A program made the position numbers and the translations under genes. Shown here piece by piece: positions 35,793 to 48,300 of a DNA stretch of 64,000 bases. Every line of letters starts with the position of its first letter. Position 1 is the first letter of the stretch. The DNA is from Rhexocercosporidium sp. MPI-PUGE-AT-0058 (taxonomy: Eukaryota; Ascomycota; Leotiomycetes; Helotiales). The DNA lies in assembly GCA_020746875.1 (NCBI GenBank), contig JAGTJL010000012.1, positions 1,116,001 through 1,180,000 of the forward strand, written 5' to 3'. A model generated the notes under the pieces. The model saw only the letters and a program-made list of their open reading frames with translations, was not told where the DNA came from and made no database searches.

Positions 35793-37309
35793 TTATATTT
35801 GGTTGTTCAGGTCACCTCCCTCCATCTCCCCATTTTCTAGTACCTCCATCTCAACTTCTTCGTCTTCATCATCGTCGTCTGAATCTTCGGCCTCAACCTC
35901 CTCCTCGTCGTCTTTGAACCCACTCTCGATCTCTAGCTTTCTAAGACGCTTCCGCATGTCATCTCTTTGCCCATCTTGCCATCTGATCAACGTCGCTGGA
36001 GCATGTACTCTGAAGCCGTAGATTCGAGGGATATATCTGTCGGCGCTCTTTGCGGGGATCAATGCGGGGTAGACCTGGAAGATGATGTTGTGGAAGGAGG
36101 TACCGAAGTATGCGCCGTCGATGGCGGAGTGACGGGAGGATTTGGGATTGTAGATGTCTTCGCATTTGGCGCAATAGAGCTTTACTGCCTTGACGTTCGG
36201 GTTGTCTGACTGGCCCATGGGAAGGAGAGGGTGAGATTTGCACATAACTCGGGGGCATTTGCCAAAGTCTGCCTTCTTGTACTTGTCAAGCTAAAGGGGT
36301 ATCAGAATAGCTTCAATATAGAATCAAAGTGTGACGAACCATTTTCGCAAGCCCCCGTGTAGTCACAATGTATCTGGCGTGAACGAGCCCATACAGGTGT
36401 CTAGCAGATTTCTCGATTGTCTCCCGCATCTCATCGTCGCAATCCAGGTCAAAGACATCTGTGACAAGATCTAGGGCATATTGGTAGTATTGGACTTCGG
36501 TATTCAGGCCAGTGAGGTTGAACCGGTCTGTGAGGTAGTCTTCGTCGATTTCGCAGAAGTACTCGTTTCCTCTTGAGGATATGAACTATAGATCCATTCG
36601 TCAGCAGTTATTCTCTCCTGACATTCCAGCAAAGTAAGTACGCGGATAGCATAAGATCCCTCATCTCCGTCATGCCATTCAAGACCCCAAGCTGCCGAAG
36701 AATCGGAATCAGAATCGCGGAGATCGTGACTATCATTGGCGTCCGGAACACGTCGCTACTGGCGGGACTTGAGGAGTTTATTGAAAGAAAATCCAAAGAT
36801 CTCTTCCGTAATAGCATTATCGATATCGTCAGAGCTTGAGGGCTCCATCCTGTCTATCGTAGTGTTGTCCATGTCTTCAGTGATTTGGTGATGGAACGGG
36901 GCATTAGTTGGTGGGGGCGACGCTTCTGAATTAGACCAGCGGTCGCAAACAATCGCAGAGGACCATAGGAGGTCGCGTAGAGTCAGTAATTATGGAGGCC
37001 CAAGACGACCATTCAAAGGTGAAGTCTGCGAGTTGCCATGAGGGGCTTTGAGCTCGCTCCCAGGTGAGATGTTCCTCCTGTGGATCCATCTTGTATGTGA
37101 AAAGCAGACGTTGGCGGTAAGTTGGTCCATCCCCTCACAAACAGAGAAGCCGGTCTCATTCCCTCGTATGTTTCCTCCCTCCTCTGAAGCTCTTCCAAGG
37201 CCGATCACAAACAGAAACGCGCGGCGCATAGGAAAAGAAAGCTGAAGCTTACCCAATCTCTCCAGTAGCTGGTGTAGTCGCTATCCGTCTCGCTATTGAA
37301 GTCGTCCAT
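35793..37309 (-). CDS. CKB1: Casein kinase II regulatory (beta) subunit
   Basis: Three exons, 37309-37253, 36585-36340 and 36290-35793, give 266 residues. The first exon encodes MDDFNSETDSDYTSYWRDW, and splicing over a 667-base intron joins it to FISSRGNEYFCEIDEDYL, the invariant start of the CK2-beta fold. The zinc ribbon is complete (CPRVMC and YCAKCEDIY), followed by DGAYFGTSFHNIIFQVYP (dimer/alpha-binding surface) and YIPRIYGFRVH. The C-terminus is very acidic (EDSDDDDEDEE). The intron at 36291-36339 again has a GTTCGT donor. The protein forms the regulatory dimer of CK2 in nucleus and cytoplasm. The long first intron contains an unusual 38-codon frame (36756-36872). As a housekeeping gene it probably marks the left border of the neighbouring metabolite cluster. 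Confidence 0.95.
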
Positions 37310-38125
37310 ATTTCGCGTCGCCCTTCAGCATGTGCTTGAGAGGCACTTGCCAAATCGTAGGCAACGTTGTCGTTTATGTTGAGGGAGGGTCCCGAGGCTG
37401 GATGTTGGTGTTAGAATTCGAGGCTCGTTTCGCTTCGAATATTGGCTAGGATCTATTTGGAGGGGCAGGTTCACCGCCTGAGGCTGCCAGTGGCGCTAAG
37501 CCACGCTAAGCCCCCTTTATTGCTGGCGAGGTGTTGACATCTGATCGTCATCCAGGTACATCCCCAGAGATGCAACAGGGACTAAGGAATTCATCCTTTA
37601 TATTTTAAAAGAGATCTGATATATTCGTTCTCAATATAAGTGCTCTTGAAATCATGTTTAGACGAATGTCCACATGCTCATAATATATGATCATATCTTC
37701 GCAGAAAGTTGGTCTAAAAATCATCAGTTAGATAGTTGTCTACTCTGCCTTATTCTCATCTTCTATATAATGAGCTAAGCAAGATTCACATAATCCCTCA
37801 TGAACAATACTTCGATTCCGGTGGCACCTCAACGGAGTCTACTATGTTGCTCTGCCATATATTGCAATCAGCCAACTACAGCAAACATCGGATTCATGTG
37901 AAGAGAGATAGATGACAGCGAAATTCTTCCATTGCTAATTCATTTACAGGTAGAAGTTTTTTGGAAGTCATATTGATAAAGGCAGATTTGTCAAAGGTAA
38001 AACTCTAACATGAACATTTCATGGAGAAATTAAAAAGAAAAGTACGTAATGAATTCTATCTATCAACTCCAGATAATGACTCCCACCTAACTCCGTTCCC
38101 GCGAGTCCAAATAAATTGACATCTT
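37310..38125. other. AT-rich intergenic region at the left border of the NRPS cluster
   Basis: This region lies between the CKB1 promoter side and the NRPS stop codon. From about 37560 to 38080 it is clearly AT-richer than its surroundings (for example TATATTTTAAAAGAG and TATAATGAGC), with no open frame of note. It could be 3' UTR, a scaffold-like border, or decayed repeat. No transposon ends or clear duplications were seen. Confidence 0.5.
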
Positions 38126-39355
38126 TCAAATAGACACCCCTTCCTGCATAACCTTAAGACTCTCGCAGAAACAATCCATGAGACGCTGTACCGTCGCCGA
38201 ATCAATAATTTCCTCAAAATAACCAGCAACAATGTGCAACTCATCACCATGCGGCTCAACAACGGCCCAGACATCTGTGATATTAGCCGGAGTAGCTTCG
38301 TATGCTATTCGGCATTCTGTGCCAAACATAGTAGTGCTGCTGCTCGCCTCAGGCTGGTTCTGGTACTGTAGAATCGTGCTGAACCTGGGACGCTTGTATT
38401 CATCAAGCGGCCAACTCGTACATTCCTTGAAGATACTTTCAAAGCCGAGATTTTCGTGTGGTAGAGTTGAGACTTGCTGAGCTTGTACTTGAGCGAGCAC
38501 CGTCTCCCATTTGGGTGTGGTATCAACCCGGATTGGAATAAAGTTGACACACGGTCCGATGACTTCCTCGATACTATTCACGGGCATCGATCGACCTGAG
38601 ATGAGATGACCGAAGACGACGTCGGTCCTTTCACACAGCTTGGTAAGTGCCATGGCCCACGCGGCTTTGACGTATGTTGCTGATGTCGTACCAGCGCGAC
38701 GGTTCTTGAAAGCGGGTATGACTGATCTGATAGCATTCCCTGCCATCCTTTGCTGTCCTGGACTCGGTCTCGTAGGCAGAATGGGCATCTCCGATTGATC
38801 AAGGAGGCTTCTCCAGTAGTCGATAGCAGATCCCTTGTCTAAGGATTGGAGAGCACTGATATAGTATGACATTTGTCGGGGGCTTGCTGCCAGTCCGCGA
38901 TCTAGATTGTTGCCCTTGAGCTGTTGGAGCAATAGAGGGATCGAGAGGCCATCGTATTGCGCGTGAGATAATCGAATGATGAAACTGTCGCTGGATAATC
39001 CTTCCACAAACCAAGACTTGAGCGGTGGTTCGTTCAAGGGAAGCGCTTTGCGCCGCTCGCTCTTGATGAGTGAGTCGCAGAAGTCTGCTAAAGTCTCCGA
39101 GGTGACGCATTGCTCGAATGAGCCGAAGAAGCCATCAAGGATGGCTTGGTATGTACGATTCTGATATCGCACAAATGTAGTCCGCATCACCTCAGTTGTG
39201 TCCACAGCTTGTCGGTACACAGCCTGGACTGAGGATTTGTCCATCTTTTTGTCGAACGCAATGGTCATGTACATGACCAGGCCGGCATTTCCTACTGTGT
39301 GTTCGGACATGGCAAGAGCCTGGAAGTCCGTAGTCTCGAAGATTGCTCCGACTTG
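38126..39355 (-). other. NRPS terminal condensation-like domain (CT)
   Basis: This C-terminal domain begins at ETTDFQALAMSEHTVG and has active-site SHAQYDG at ~5535. Fungal NRPSs commonly end with such a domain to release the peptide by macrocyclisation. No thioesterase or reductase motif is present downstream before the stop. Cyclisation rather than transfer to another acceptor is inference. Confidence 0.8.
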
Positions 39356-42300
39356 ATAGCCTTGCAGGATAGCTTTGATTCCTTGCTGACTCACAACATC
39401 CACCACCTCGCCGCTATCTTTGCATTTAGCACCTTGTACCAGATCGGCATTTTGTTCGATGCGTTTGCAAAGATCGTGCAAGATAGGACTTTGGAAAACT
39501 TGGGCAACTGTCAGTTCCATGCCTGCGGACCGTGCTACTGAGACAAGCTGCATTGCCGACATCGAGTCAGCGCCAAGCGTGAAGAAGTTGTCTTCAAGAC
39601 CAATTGTATCCACATGTCTTCCCAGTATCGTGGACCACATTCTTTGAAGTTCTTGGGCGGACCCAGGTAAAACCTGCGCTTGGATGGCTGGTTTGGGACG
39701 ATAAGCCTCAAGATCTTCATCTTTCATGCTCGTCAGAACTTGCTGAATGGCTTTCCGGTCAAGCTTTCCGGAGTTGTTCAGGGGCAGTTCCCCCATTGTA
39801 ATAAAAAGCTCAGGCACCATATATTTTGGGAGGACTTCTGTCAACTTGATGCGAAGCTGTTCGAATAGTTCTAGGAGTGCCTCGGAACTCATCAAAAGGT
39901 CAGTTGATGCCTCTGGAGCTCTCTTACTGAAGGTCTTCTCGTCGAGTTCCACTGCTGCAACGAGTGTACCTTCCTTCCGGCCCACACCTCTGAAAATGAG
40001 GTTTACTGCCGCGCGACGAACATGTGGCAAAGACCGTAACACCCAGTACTCGATCTCGGCTAATTCGACCCGCTGACCACGGATCTTTACTTGCGTATCC
40101 CTTCGCCCAAGGATGTTGTATGTACCATCCTCATTTTGCTTAACGAGATCGCCTGTGCGATACATTCGTCGATTGTGGCCAAGATCGTACTGCTGGACAA
40201 AGTCGGGGTCGATAACAAACGAAGAATTTGTTTTGGCCAAGTCATTCAGGTAACCGCGAGCGAGAAATGGCCCTTCGATGAGTAATTCACCGGGTACCCC
40301 AATTGGGCAAAGGCGATTATGGTCACGCGGATCCACAACCCAGAAGCAACCTGCTAAAGGACGTCCTATCAAGGATGCGTATTTTCGGTGAACAAGAGGA
40401 GGTGAGCAAGTCGAATGGATTGAGCATTCTGCTGGTCCATAGGCGTTCAGTACAGTCGCTTGTTCAGCCCAGAGGTCCAGAACGGCTTGGGTCACAGGCT
40501 CGCCCAGTAAGACCAGAGTTTCAACAGCTGGAATCTTAGTCGGCTCTAGAAATTCAGCAACAGTGGATGTCAAAGACATGAAGTTGACGCCAGTCGATAC
40601 TACGCAGTTTTCGAGGTTACTCATGCGCTCATCTTCCGAAGGCACGCACTTTGTTAAAGTTAGCACTGAAATTCGCAGAGTACGGGATCGGGAATATGGA
40701 AAAAGGGCCGTCGGGAATTGTACATACCACACAGCCGCCATAGTAGAGAGTTGTGAGATTCTCTTGGATTGAAACATCGAAGGTATATGCAGCGAATTGT
40801 AGAACGCGGGAGGAAGGGTTCAGCCCAAAAGCGGCTCCGTGAGCTTCAGCACTTGCGGACAAAGAACGATGCTCAAGCACAACGCCTTTTGGTGCACCTG
40901 TACTGCCAGACGTATAGATAATAAACGCACTATCGGTCGATTCAGGCTGGCGCATGATTCTTGACACGGAGGAGGTCGAGGCTAGGTCGCTCAAGAATGA
41001 GACATCGATGGTTAGGACATCTGCTTCCATACTCGCTAGGCGAACCTGCTGTTGTTCATCGGCAAGCACGATTCGAACTGTAGCATCGCGTATGATCACT
41101 TCCACACGCCCAAGAGGGAGATGGATACCCAGAGGTACCACTGCTGCCCCAGCTCTTAGTATGGCCAGCATTGCAATCACTGCCCATTGGGACTTTGCCA
41201 TCGAGAGTCCTATCTTTGCTTCAGGCTCGATACCCATGGCAAGTAAATGATTCGCAAGCCGCGCAGACCATCGGTCCAGCTCTGCGTAGGTCAAAGTTCC
41301 GTCCCAAGCGCACACAGCTTCGGCAAAGGGTTGTTCCAATGCATTCGCTAGGATTCTGTCGTGTAGGCACCTTTCCGGTCTGGGTGGGATCTGTCTGTTC
41401 TTTTCTCGGATTCGGCTCAAGTCTGTTGTGCCCAGTGTTTGAACATCGCTAATCAGCAGGTGCTTGTTGGGATTTTGCCCAGCTTGCGCTAGTTGTGCAG
41501 CAACATGAGCGAAAGATTCCAGTATCCGCTCCATGGTTGGCCCAGATATGACGGCTTGATCAAATCGAGCTTCGACCCTGACTTGACTTGGATCCTTAGT
41601 AATGATGCACTCGATGATCAGGGCTGAGCTATGGAAAGCCTCAGCTGCTAAAGGCTCCGCCACCAATCCAGGGAGGAAATCAGACTCGTCCTCTCCAATT
41701 GATGGTTGAACAACAAAGATATGGTGAAGGTCAAGTGCTGGCGCCATATCCGGCACAAATCCCTTGATGCGTTGCAGACCAGTATGCTCGAATGGCATCA
41801 TCTCGGTTGCCTGTTGCTGCACCTTTTCAAGAAATTCATGTACATCTGTGTGAAGATCAACATGAACCTTCAGAGGCACAGTGGCCACAGTCGGTGCCAA
41901 CATATCCATAATACCGGCAACGGGCGCATTGCGGCCAGAAAGAGTAGCAGCGAAGATGACATCATCAACACCACCAGCATATTGGGCGACAACCAACACC
42001 CATGCCGCGCGTAGCAAGGCTGCTAGTGAGACTGTCAAAGGAACATGTTGACCCAACTGCACTGTTTGCGTCCGTAGCTGTGTTGGTCTGGGCTGGTAGT
42101 TCGCTGCGGGAAGTGGTGGGAAAGCAGTAGTCTCGCCGAATAACTGATGTCTCCAATATTTGGCAGCCTTTTCATTGTTGGCATTACCGACATACGCTAG
42201 GAAGCGCGAAAACGGCACCATGGATGGGATTTTCAGTCCTTGATAAGCTGCAGCAACATGTTTGAACAGTAGTGGCATGCTGTAACCATCGTAGAGGCTA

Positions 42301-45300
42301 TGGTGTGCAGTCCAGACGAAGTATCGTTTCCCAGAAGATGGAACCACCAGTCCAAGTCGCATCAAAGGATGGCCGTCTGCCATTCCCTTGACACGGTCCT
42401 TGTCCAGATAGCCTTCTAGAGAATTGCTCGTATTCCATGGAATGGTACCCTTGACAACCACTTGTAGCGACCCAGAGCTTCGTCCAAGAACTATTCTCGT
42501 CCGAAGAATGGGTGTGACTGCAGCCACCTGCTCCCATGCAGCCTTTAAGCGAGTCGGGTCGATGGTATCGCCAAGGGTAAACAAACGGCGGCTAACATAT
42601 GCTGTAGATCGTCGAGCGGTAGCGATCATGAGGCCTTCTTGCAGTGATGTGCAAGGGTATACGTCCTCTATTTGTGATGGAGCTACCTCACATCGATTAG
42701 CCACATCCTCAAGGAGTGATTGCAATTTATCTGGTTGCTCGGGCGCGACTTCGGTCCACAGTGAGAACGGATTCTGATCTTTGTCCTGGCCTAGGTCGTT
42801 GTCTGACGATTCCTCTAGGACGCTCGCAAGGTCAGCAAGACGAGGGTGCTCAAATACATGAGCAACAGTAAGAGAAAATGCAGCATCTCGAGACATTTGG
42901 ACTAGCCTCATCGCCATCAACGAGTCACCGCCGGTGTGGAAGAAGTTATCATTGGCTCCAATGGTGTTCTCAGGTCGATCCAAGACTTTTGCCCAGAGAC
43001 CTCGAAGTTTTCGTGCAGTCGCGCTTGATACCTCTGCTTTAATACCAGTGCTGGGGAGGTAGCCCTGCAATTTGCCTTGACTACTCAATGTTGCAATGGC
43101 TCCCTGGATCGCCCGTCGGTCTAATTTCCCAGAGCTGTTCAGGGGAAGGTTTGCCATCGGAACAAACAATTCGGGAACCATATAGCGTGGCAGGGAACCC
43201 ATCAAGCTGTTCCGGACCTCTTCGAATGTATCCAAAAGACTTGGAGACGGCTTCAAAAATCCATCCACGTCCACTTCCATCCCAGAAAGGCTCTCCTCGG
43301 TGAAATCCACAGCCACGGTGAGCACTCCTTGATCTCTTGAAGTATCAAGCTGAACAAGCATTGCCGCAGCTGTCCGGATTTCAAGGCGTGACCGGACCAC
43401 CCAATACTCAATCTCGCCTGTCTCCACACGCTGACCCCATATTTTGACTTGCATATCGCGACGTCCGAGGGAAGTATATGTGCCATCCTCGTTTTGCCGC
43501 ACCAAGTCTCCGGTTCTGTACATGCGCCGACCGGACTTGTTATCGAGCCCACATCGTGCAAGGAATCTAGGGTCAGTAATAAAGGATTGATCAGTTTTGA
43601 CATTGTCATTCAAATAGCCTCGGGCCAGAAGAGGTCCCTCGATCAGAAGTTCACCTAGATGGAATAGTCAGTAGGTATCTTGGATGTAAAAAGTTGCTGG
43701 TCCATACCTGGAGCTCCGATGGGACACAAGCGATTGAAGTCCTTGGTGTCGACGACCCAGAAGCAGCTTGATAGTGGCACACCCAAAACAGGAACTTGCT
43801 TATGATTTGTCATCGATCGTGGTGAGCAGGTAGCATAAATACTGCACTCAGAGGGAGCATAAGACTCAAGCACTGTTGCTTGTTCCTTCCACAAGTCGAC
43901 AACGGCAGGTTTGACTGGTTCGCCCATCAGGATAACAGTCTTGATTGCCGGCAGCCTTTCCGCACTCAACATCCCAGCTACAGTCGAAGTCAAGGATAGG
44001 AAGTTAACGCCCATACCGAGAACCGACTGCTCCAAGTGATTCAATCTCTGGTCTTCAGAGGGAATACAGACACACCCGCCGCGACACAGCGTGGTAAACA
44101 TCTATCAAATTTAGTACAATGCTATCTAGATACATGCTACATTTGAGGTAGCTTGACGGAAAATACGTACCTCTTGGATCGTTACGTCGAAAGTATGAGA
44201 GGCGAATTGTAAGACTCGTGAGTGTTTCCCAACTCCGAAAGCCGCTCCATGAGACTGAATGCTCGAACACAAGGCACGATGCTGGAGCACAACTCCCTTG
44301 GGCTTTCCAGTACTTCCGCTCGTATACACCACCCAAGCGGCATTGTCCGTGTCGACTTGAGGACAAATGATATGATTGGGAGGGGAAGGAAGCGATTCCA
44401 GCAGCGTTGAGTTGACTTTGATGAGTTGGGGTCCTATACCGGCCAGCTGCTCTTCTTGTGCCGCGTCTACGAGGACGATTGGCGCTTTTGTGTCGTCCAA
44501 AACCATCCTCAATCGCGCCAAGGGCTGCTGCGTCGCCAATGGCAGTACTACACCACCTGATTTGAGGATTGCTGTTCACTCAGTTACTTTCTGACTGTCT
44601 AGTCGCAGAAGCAGTGCTGGAATAGAAAGTTGCTGAGTCTTGACTTACCCAAAATAGAGACTGCTGCCCAACGGGACTTGTCCATGCACATACCGACCAT
44701 AACTTCTGGTCCGATCCCAAGACCAGATAGATTATATGCCAGTCGATTAGCGGCCTCATTAAAAGCCTCATATGTCATTGCACCATCCCATGCGTAGATA
44801 GCTTCGCAATTCGGCTGGGAGACTGCTATCTCCTGGAAAAGAGAATGTATACAAGTTTCAACTGCGCTGGGTACCTCGGCGTTCGTTCTGCCGATCTCCT
44901 CTTGGTCTTCCTGTGAAAGCAGATCGAGGTCTCCCAAAGGAATTTTTGCGTTTACACTATCACAAAGCGCTCCAATGACATGTTTGAGTTGGCACAGTAA
45001 TCGATGTGCTGCTCCTGCGTTGGCGACGTCTGGTAGATATTGGAGGACTAATTCAATGCTGGAATCCCCGGCATTGACGCTCAAATTAAAATCGTAATCG
45101 GTCGACTCCTCAGCATTAATTTGTTTAAGCTGGATTGACTGTACACTTGTGCTAACCGCACCCGCTCTTCGATATGATAGCGTGGTGTTGAACAAATTTT
45201 GCTGGGATGAATGCAAAGAGTGCTGGATGGCAGCTAGAGGTGCCCTTTGATGGTCAAAACCTTCGAGGAACCGATTCTGGATATCCTGAATTGCCGTAGA

Positions 45301-48300
45301 TGCTGTCATGTTGTAATCCATTTCGAGATGGCAGATCATCATGTTGATCATCGGTCCAATGAGCGTGTCTATACCATCGATAGGAATATCTCGCCCGCTT
45401 GACAGGTACCCGAAGGATATTTGGCCTGAATCAATGCGAGAACCTAGGACGATTCCCCATGCCAGTTGGAATACGTTGGCAACGGTGACACTATGAGTCC
45501 GGCAAAAGGCTTGGAGCTCGGAAAGGTCTTCCATGACTACAGTCACGACTGGCTCGGCGTCAATCTCTATCACTTCTGCGAAAGGCGCCTGATTCAGCTG
45601 TAGGTTACAAGGTTCCGCTGTGGAAAGTAGACCTTTCCAATAACGCAAGTCTTCCTCTTCGGACGATTTCTCGAGAAACGCAACATAGGTACTGTAGCTT
45701 GATGGTGGAATGTTCGTCATACCATCGTACGCCTGCAGCATGGCTTCGACGAGAATTTGGACAGAGGAAGCATCGACAAGAGCATGACTGATTTCGAAGT
45801 GGCCGTAGACATGGCCTTCTGTGATCGTCCTGACGATCAAAAATTGGTGCTGTGGTCGACCGGATTTCGTGCCACTGGATATGTGCCTACTGATAGATTC
45901 CAGAACATCGGCATCGGTAGCACATTCTATAGTATGAACATCTACCTTAGATGATTTGAGTACAATCTGGTAGAAGCGATCCTGGTGCAAAAGCGTTCTG
46001 GTAAAGATGGTACGCATGATTGAGTGTTGCTGTATGACTTCATTCCAAGCGATGGCCAGCCTGTTTGTGTCTATCTGGCTTGTGGTTGAGTTGAGACAAG
46101 GCAGAATACGGCAGGTCTGCTTCAATAGATAGGATGACGGCGCTTTGAGCTGACTGAGCAGAATTCCTTGTTGAACGGGAGAACATGGTAATATATCCTC
46201 AATATTCTCCCACGTGAAACCAACCGGATCAAGATATCGCTGCTCAAGTTGAATGAGATCAGGGTTCGTGAGACGTGCGAGTGGGAAATCACTCGCGGAA
46301 GCCGTTAGGGTAGTTTTGCTCAGTTCCGCAACAATCACGATGATCGCCTGACGGTATTCTGAACACCATCTTCGAATAGCGTCCTGTTTAGGGGAGTGTT
46401 TGCTAAATCCTAATCATGATGTTAGTCCGTACTTTTCCTATACATACCTAAGAATCCCAAATTCTGAGATCAAATAAGATCTCAAGGGGAGATATACTGA
46501 CCAATACTGATTTGGGCCTGGCTATCCTCGACCGAGATCTCAATATTCAGTGCTGCCTGCATCTTGACCTTACCTCCTGTTGAGGATATATCTGATTGCC
46601 CTCCTGGCTGGTGGAGCCGATCAAGACGAAGCAAGCCACCTTGACGTTCAAGCTGCTGGAACTGGCCATGGTAATTGAATAGCACTTCGAGCGGGCCGCC
46701 ACCCGCGCCATCATCAAGCAGATATTGCGAGGCGAACACAAGTGCCTGTCGATCGGCGTCCAATTTTCGAGTATCTTTGATTTGCTTCACCAGCGGCACT
46801 GCGCTTACATCGTCTTCCTCTCCGTGAGAAAGTTGTAACCGAGTGATGGTGGTCAACCATCCCACAGTTTCAGATAAGTCATAGTCGATCGTTTCACCTC
46901 CACGGCCATGACCTTCGATGGAGATTGACGGGCCTGGCCGATCAGTGAAGACTTTGCGGAACGAGATATACAAGGCAGCCAATAGAATGTCTGCTGGGGA
47001 AGTCCGCAGGCAATGATTTGCGGATTCGAGGAGTAGGTTCGTTGACTGTTGATCCACTCGTGATATCGCAAAAGTCTGGTCCGCCCATAGATACTGACCA
47101 TTTTCGATGCCCCAGTAGTCCCAAGCATTCACATGATCCACCGTACTTGGAGAAGTTATGACCTGGCTGTGGTTGTACTTCTGGGCCTGCTGCAATAACA
47201 CGGAGTTCCACGAAGGAAAGCTCAGCGATGCTGACGCCGATGTAGTGTTGTGATTGAGCAGCTGCTCAAGATCTTGCACAATGATTCTCCAAGACATCAA
47301 GTCGACAACTAGATGGTGTGCAGTCAAGAAGAGAATCTGACGATCGGGAAGCTCCAAGAAATCTGCGCCAAAGATTGGACCTTTTTCAATATTCAGAGAA
47401 GACTGTGAGGATCGAATCACTGCCCGTGCCGCCTCATCATTTGGCACAATTTTAGTCTGAAAGTGATATGATCCTACTAGGTTCTTCTCAATGCGTTGTT
47501 GCCATCCTCTCCCACTGTTTGCTTTGACTTGGAAGCGGGCTCGTAACATTGCATGTTTTGCAACCAAGGCCTCGATGGCACGAGCCACCTTAGCCTGCTG
47601 CAGAATCGGTTGCTGGAGTTCGAAAACAACGCTCTGGTTGAAGCGATACTCTCCTTCGGACCTGAGTCCATCGAGGGCAACATCCTCAAAGTACATTCGC
47701 TGGGCAGGTGAAAGGTCAAAGTACCCATCCGGAATTTCGTTTGTGACCTGCCCGCCGAGAGCAGGCTTCCGGGCGGCGATGGCCAGTTCAGAAATAGCGT
47801 AGCTCTGTAAAACATCACGGACAGTTAGAGTGAGGCCCGCTTTACGGCATGCCGACACGACCTGCATTGCCGTAATCGAGTCACCGCCATACGATAAGAA
47901 AGATCGGCGGTAAGTGATGTTAGTGACATTCAGCACATTGCTCCAAATTTCACGAATCTGCCTCTCAGTGGTTGAAGCCGGAAGGTCTTCTTCACCTCCC
48001 TGGGACTTGTCGGACTCGGAGTATGAGGCCAAATCTTCTGCGCTAAGGCTGTGAACATACTTCGAGAGGCTCAACCGATCAGTTTTGCCATTCGGATTGA
48101 CAGGGAGTTTTTCTAGAGGCACCCAGAGGCGTGGAATCATATAGTCTGGAATGTGTTGCGACAAATAGTGCTGGACGGCGGAAGCGACCCGTAAGGCGGC
48201 TGGTTTGTCAACACTGCGGGCTTCTTCCACAGTCGTACTGTTGTATCCGCCCTGACTTGTGAGGCTGAATCCCGCAACAAGCTTCAGATCATCGGGTCTG

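Noticed and set aside
36608..36817. 70-codon minus-strand frame (starting MLLRKRSLDFL) in the CKB1 intron
   Set aside because: It overlaps the acidic 38-codon frame in another register, has no motif and lies inside a clearly spliced intron.
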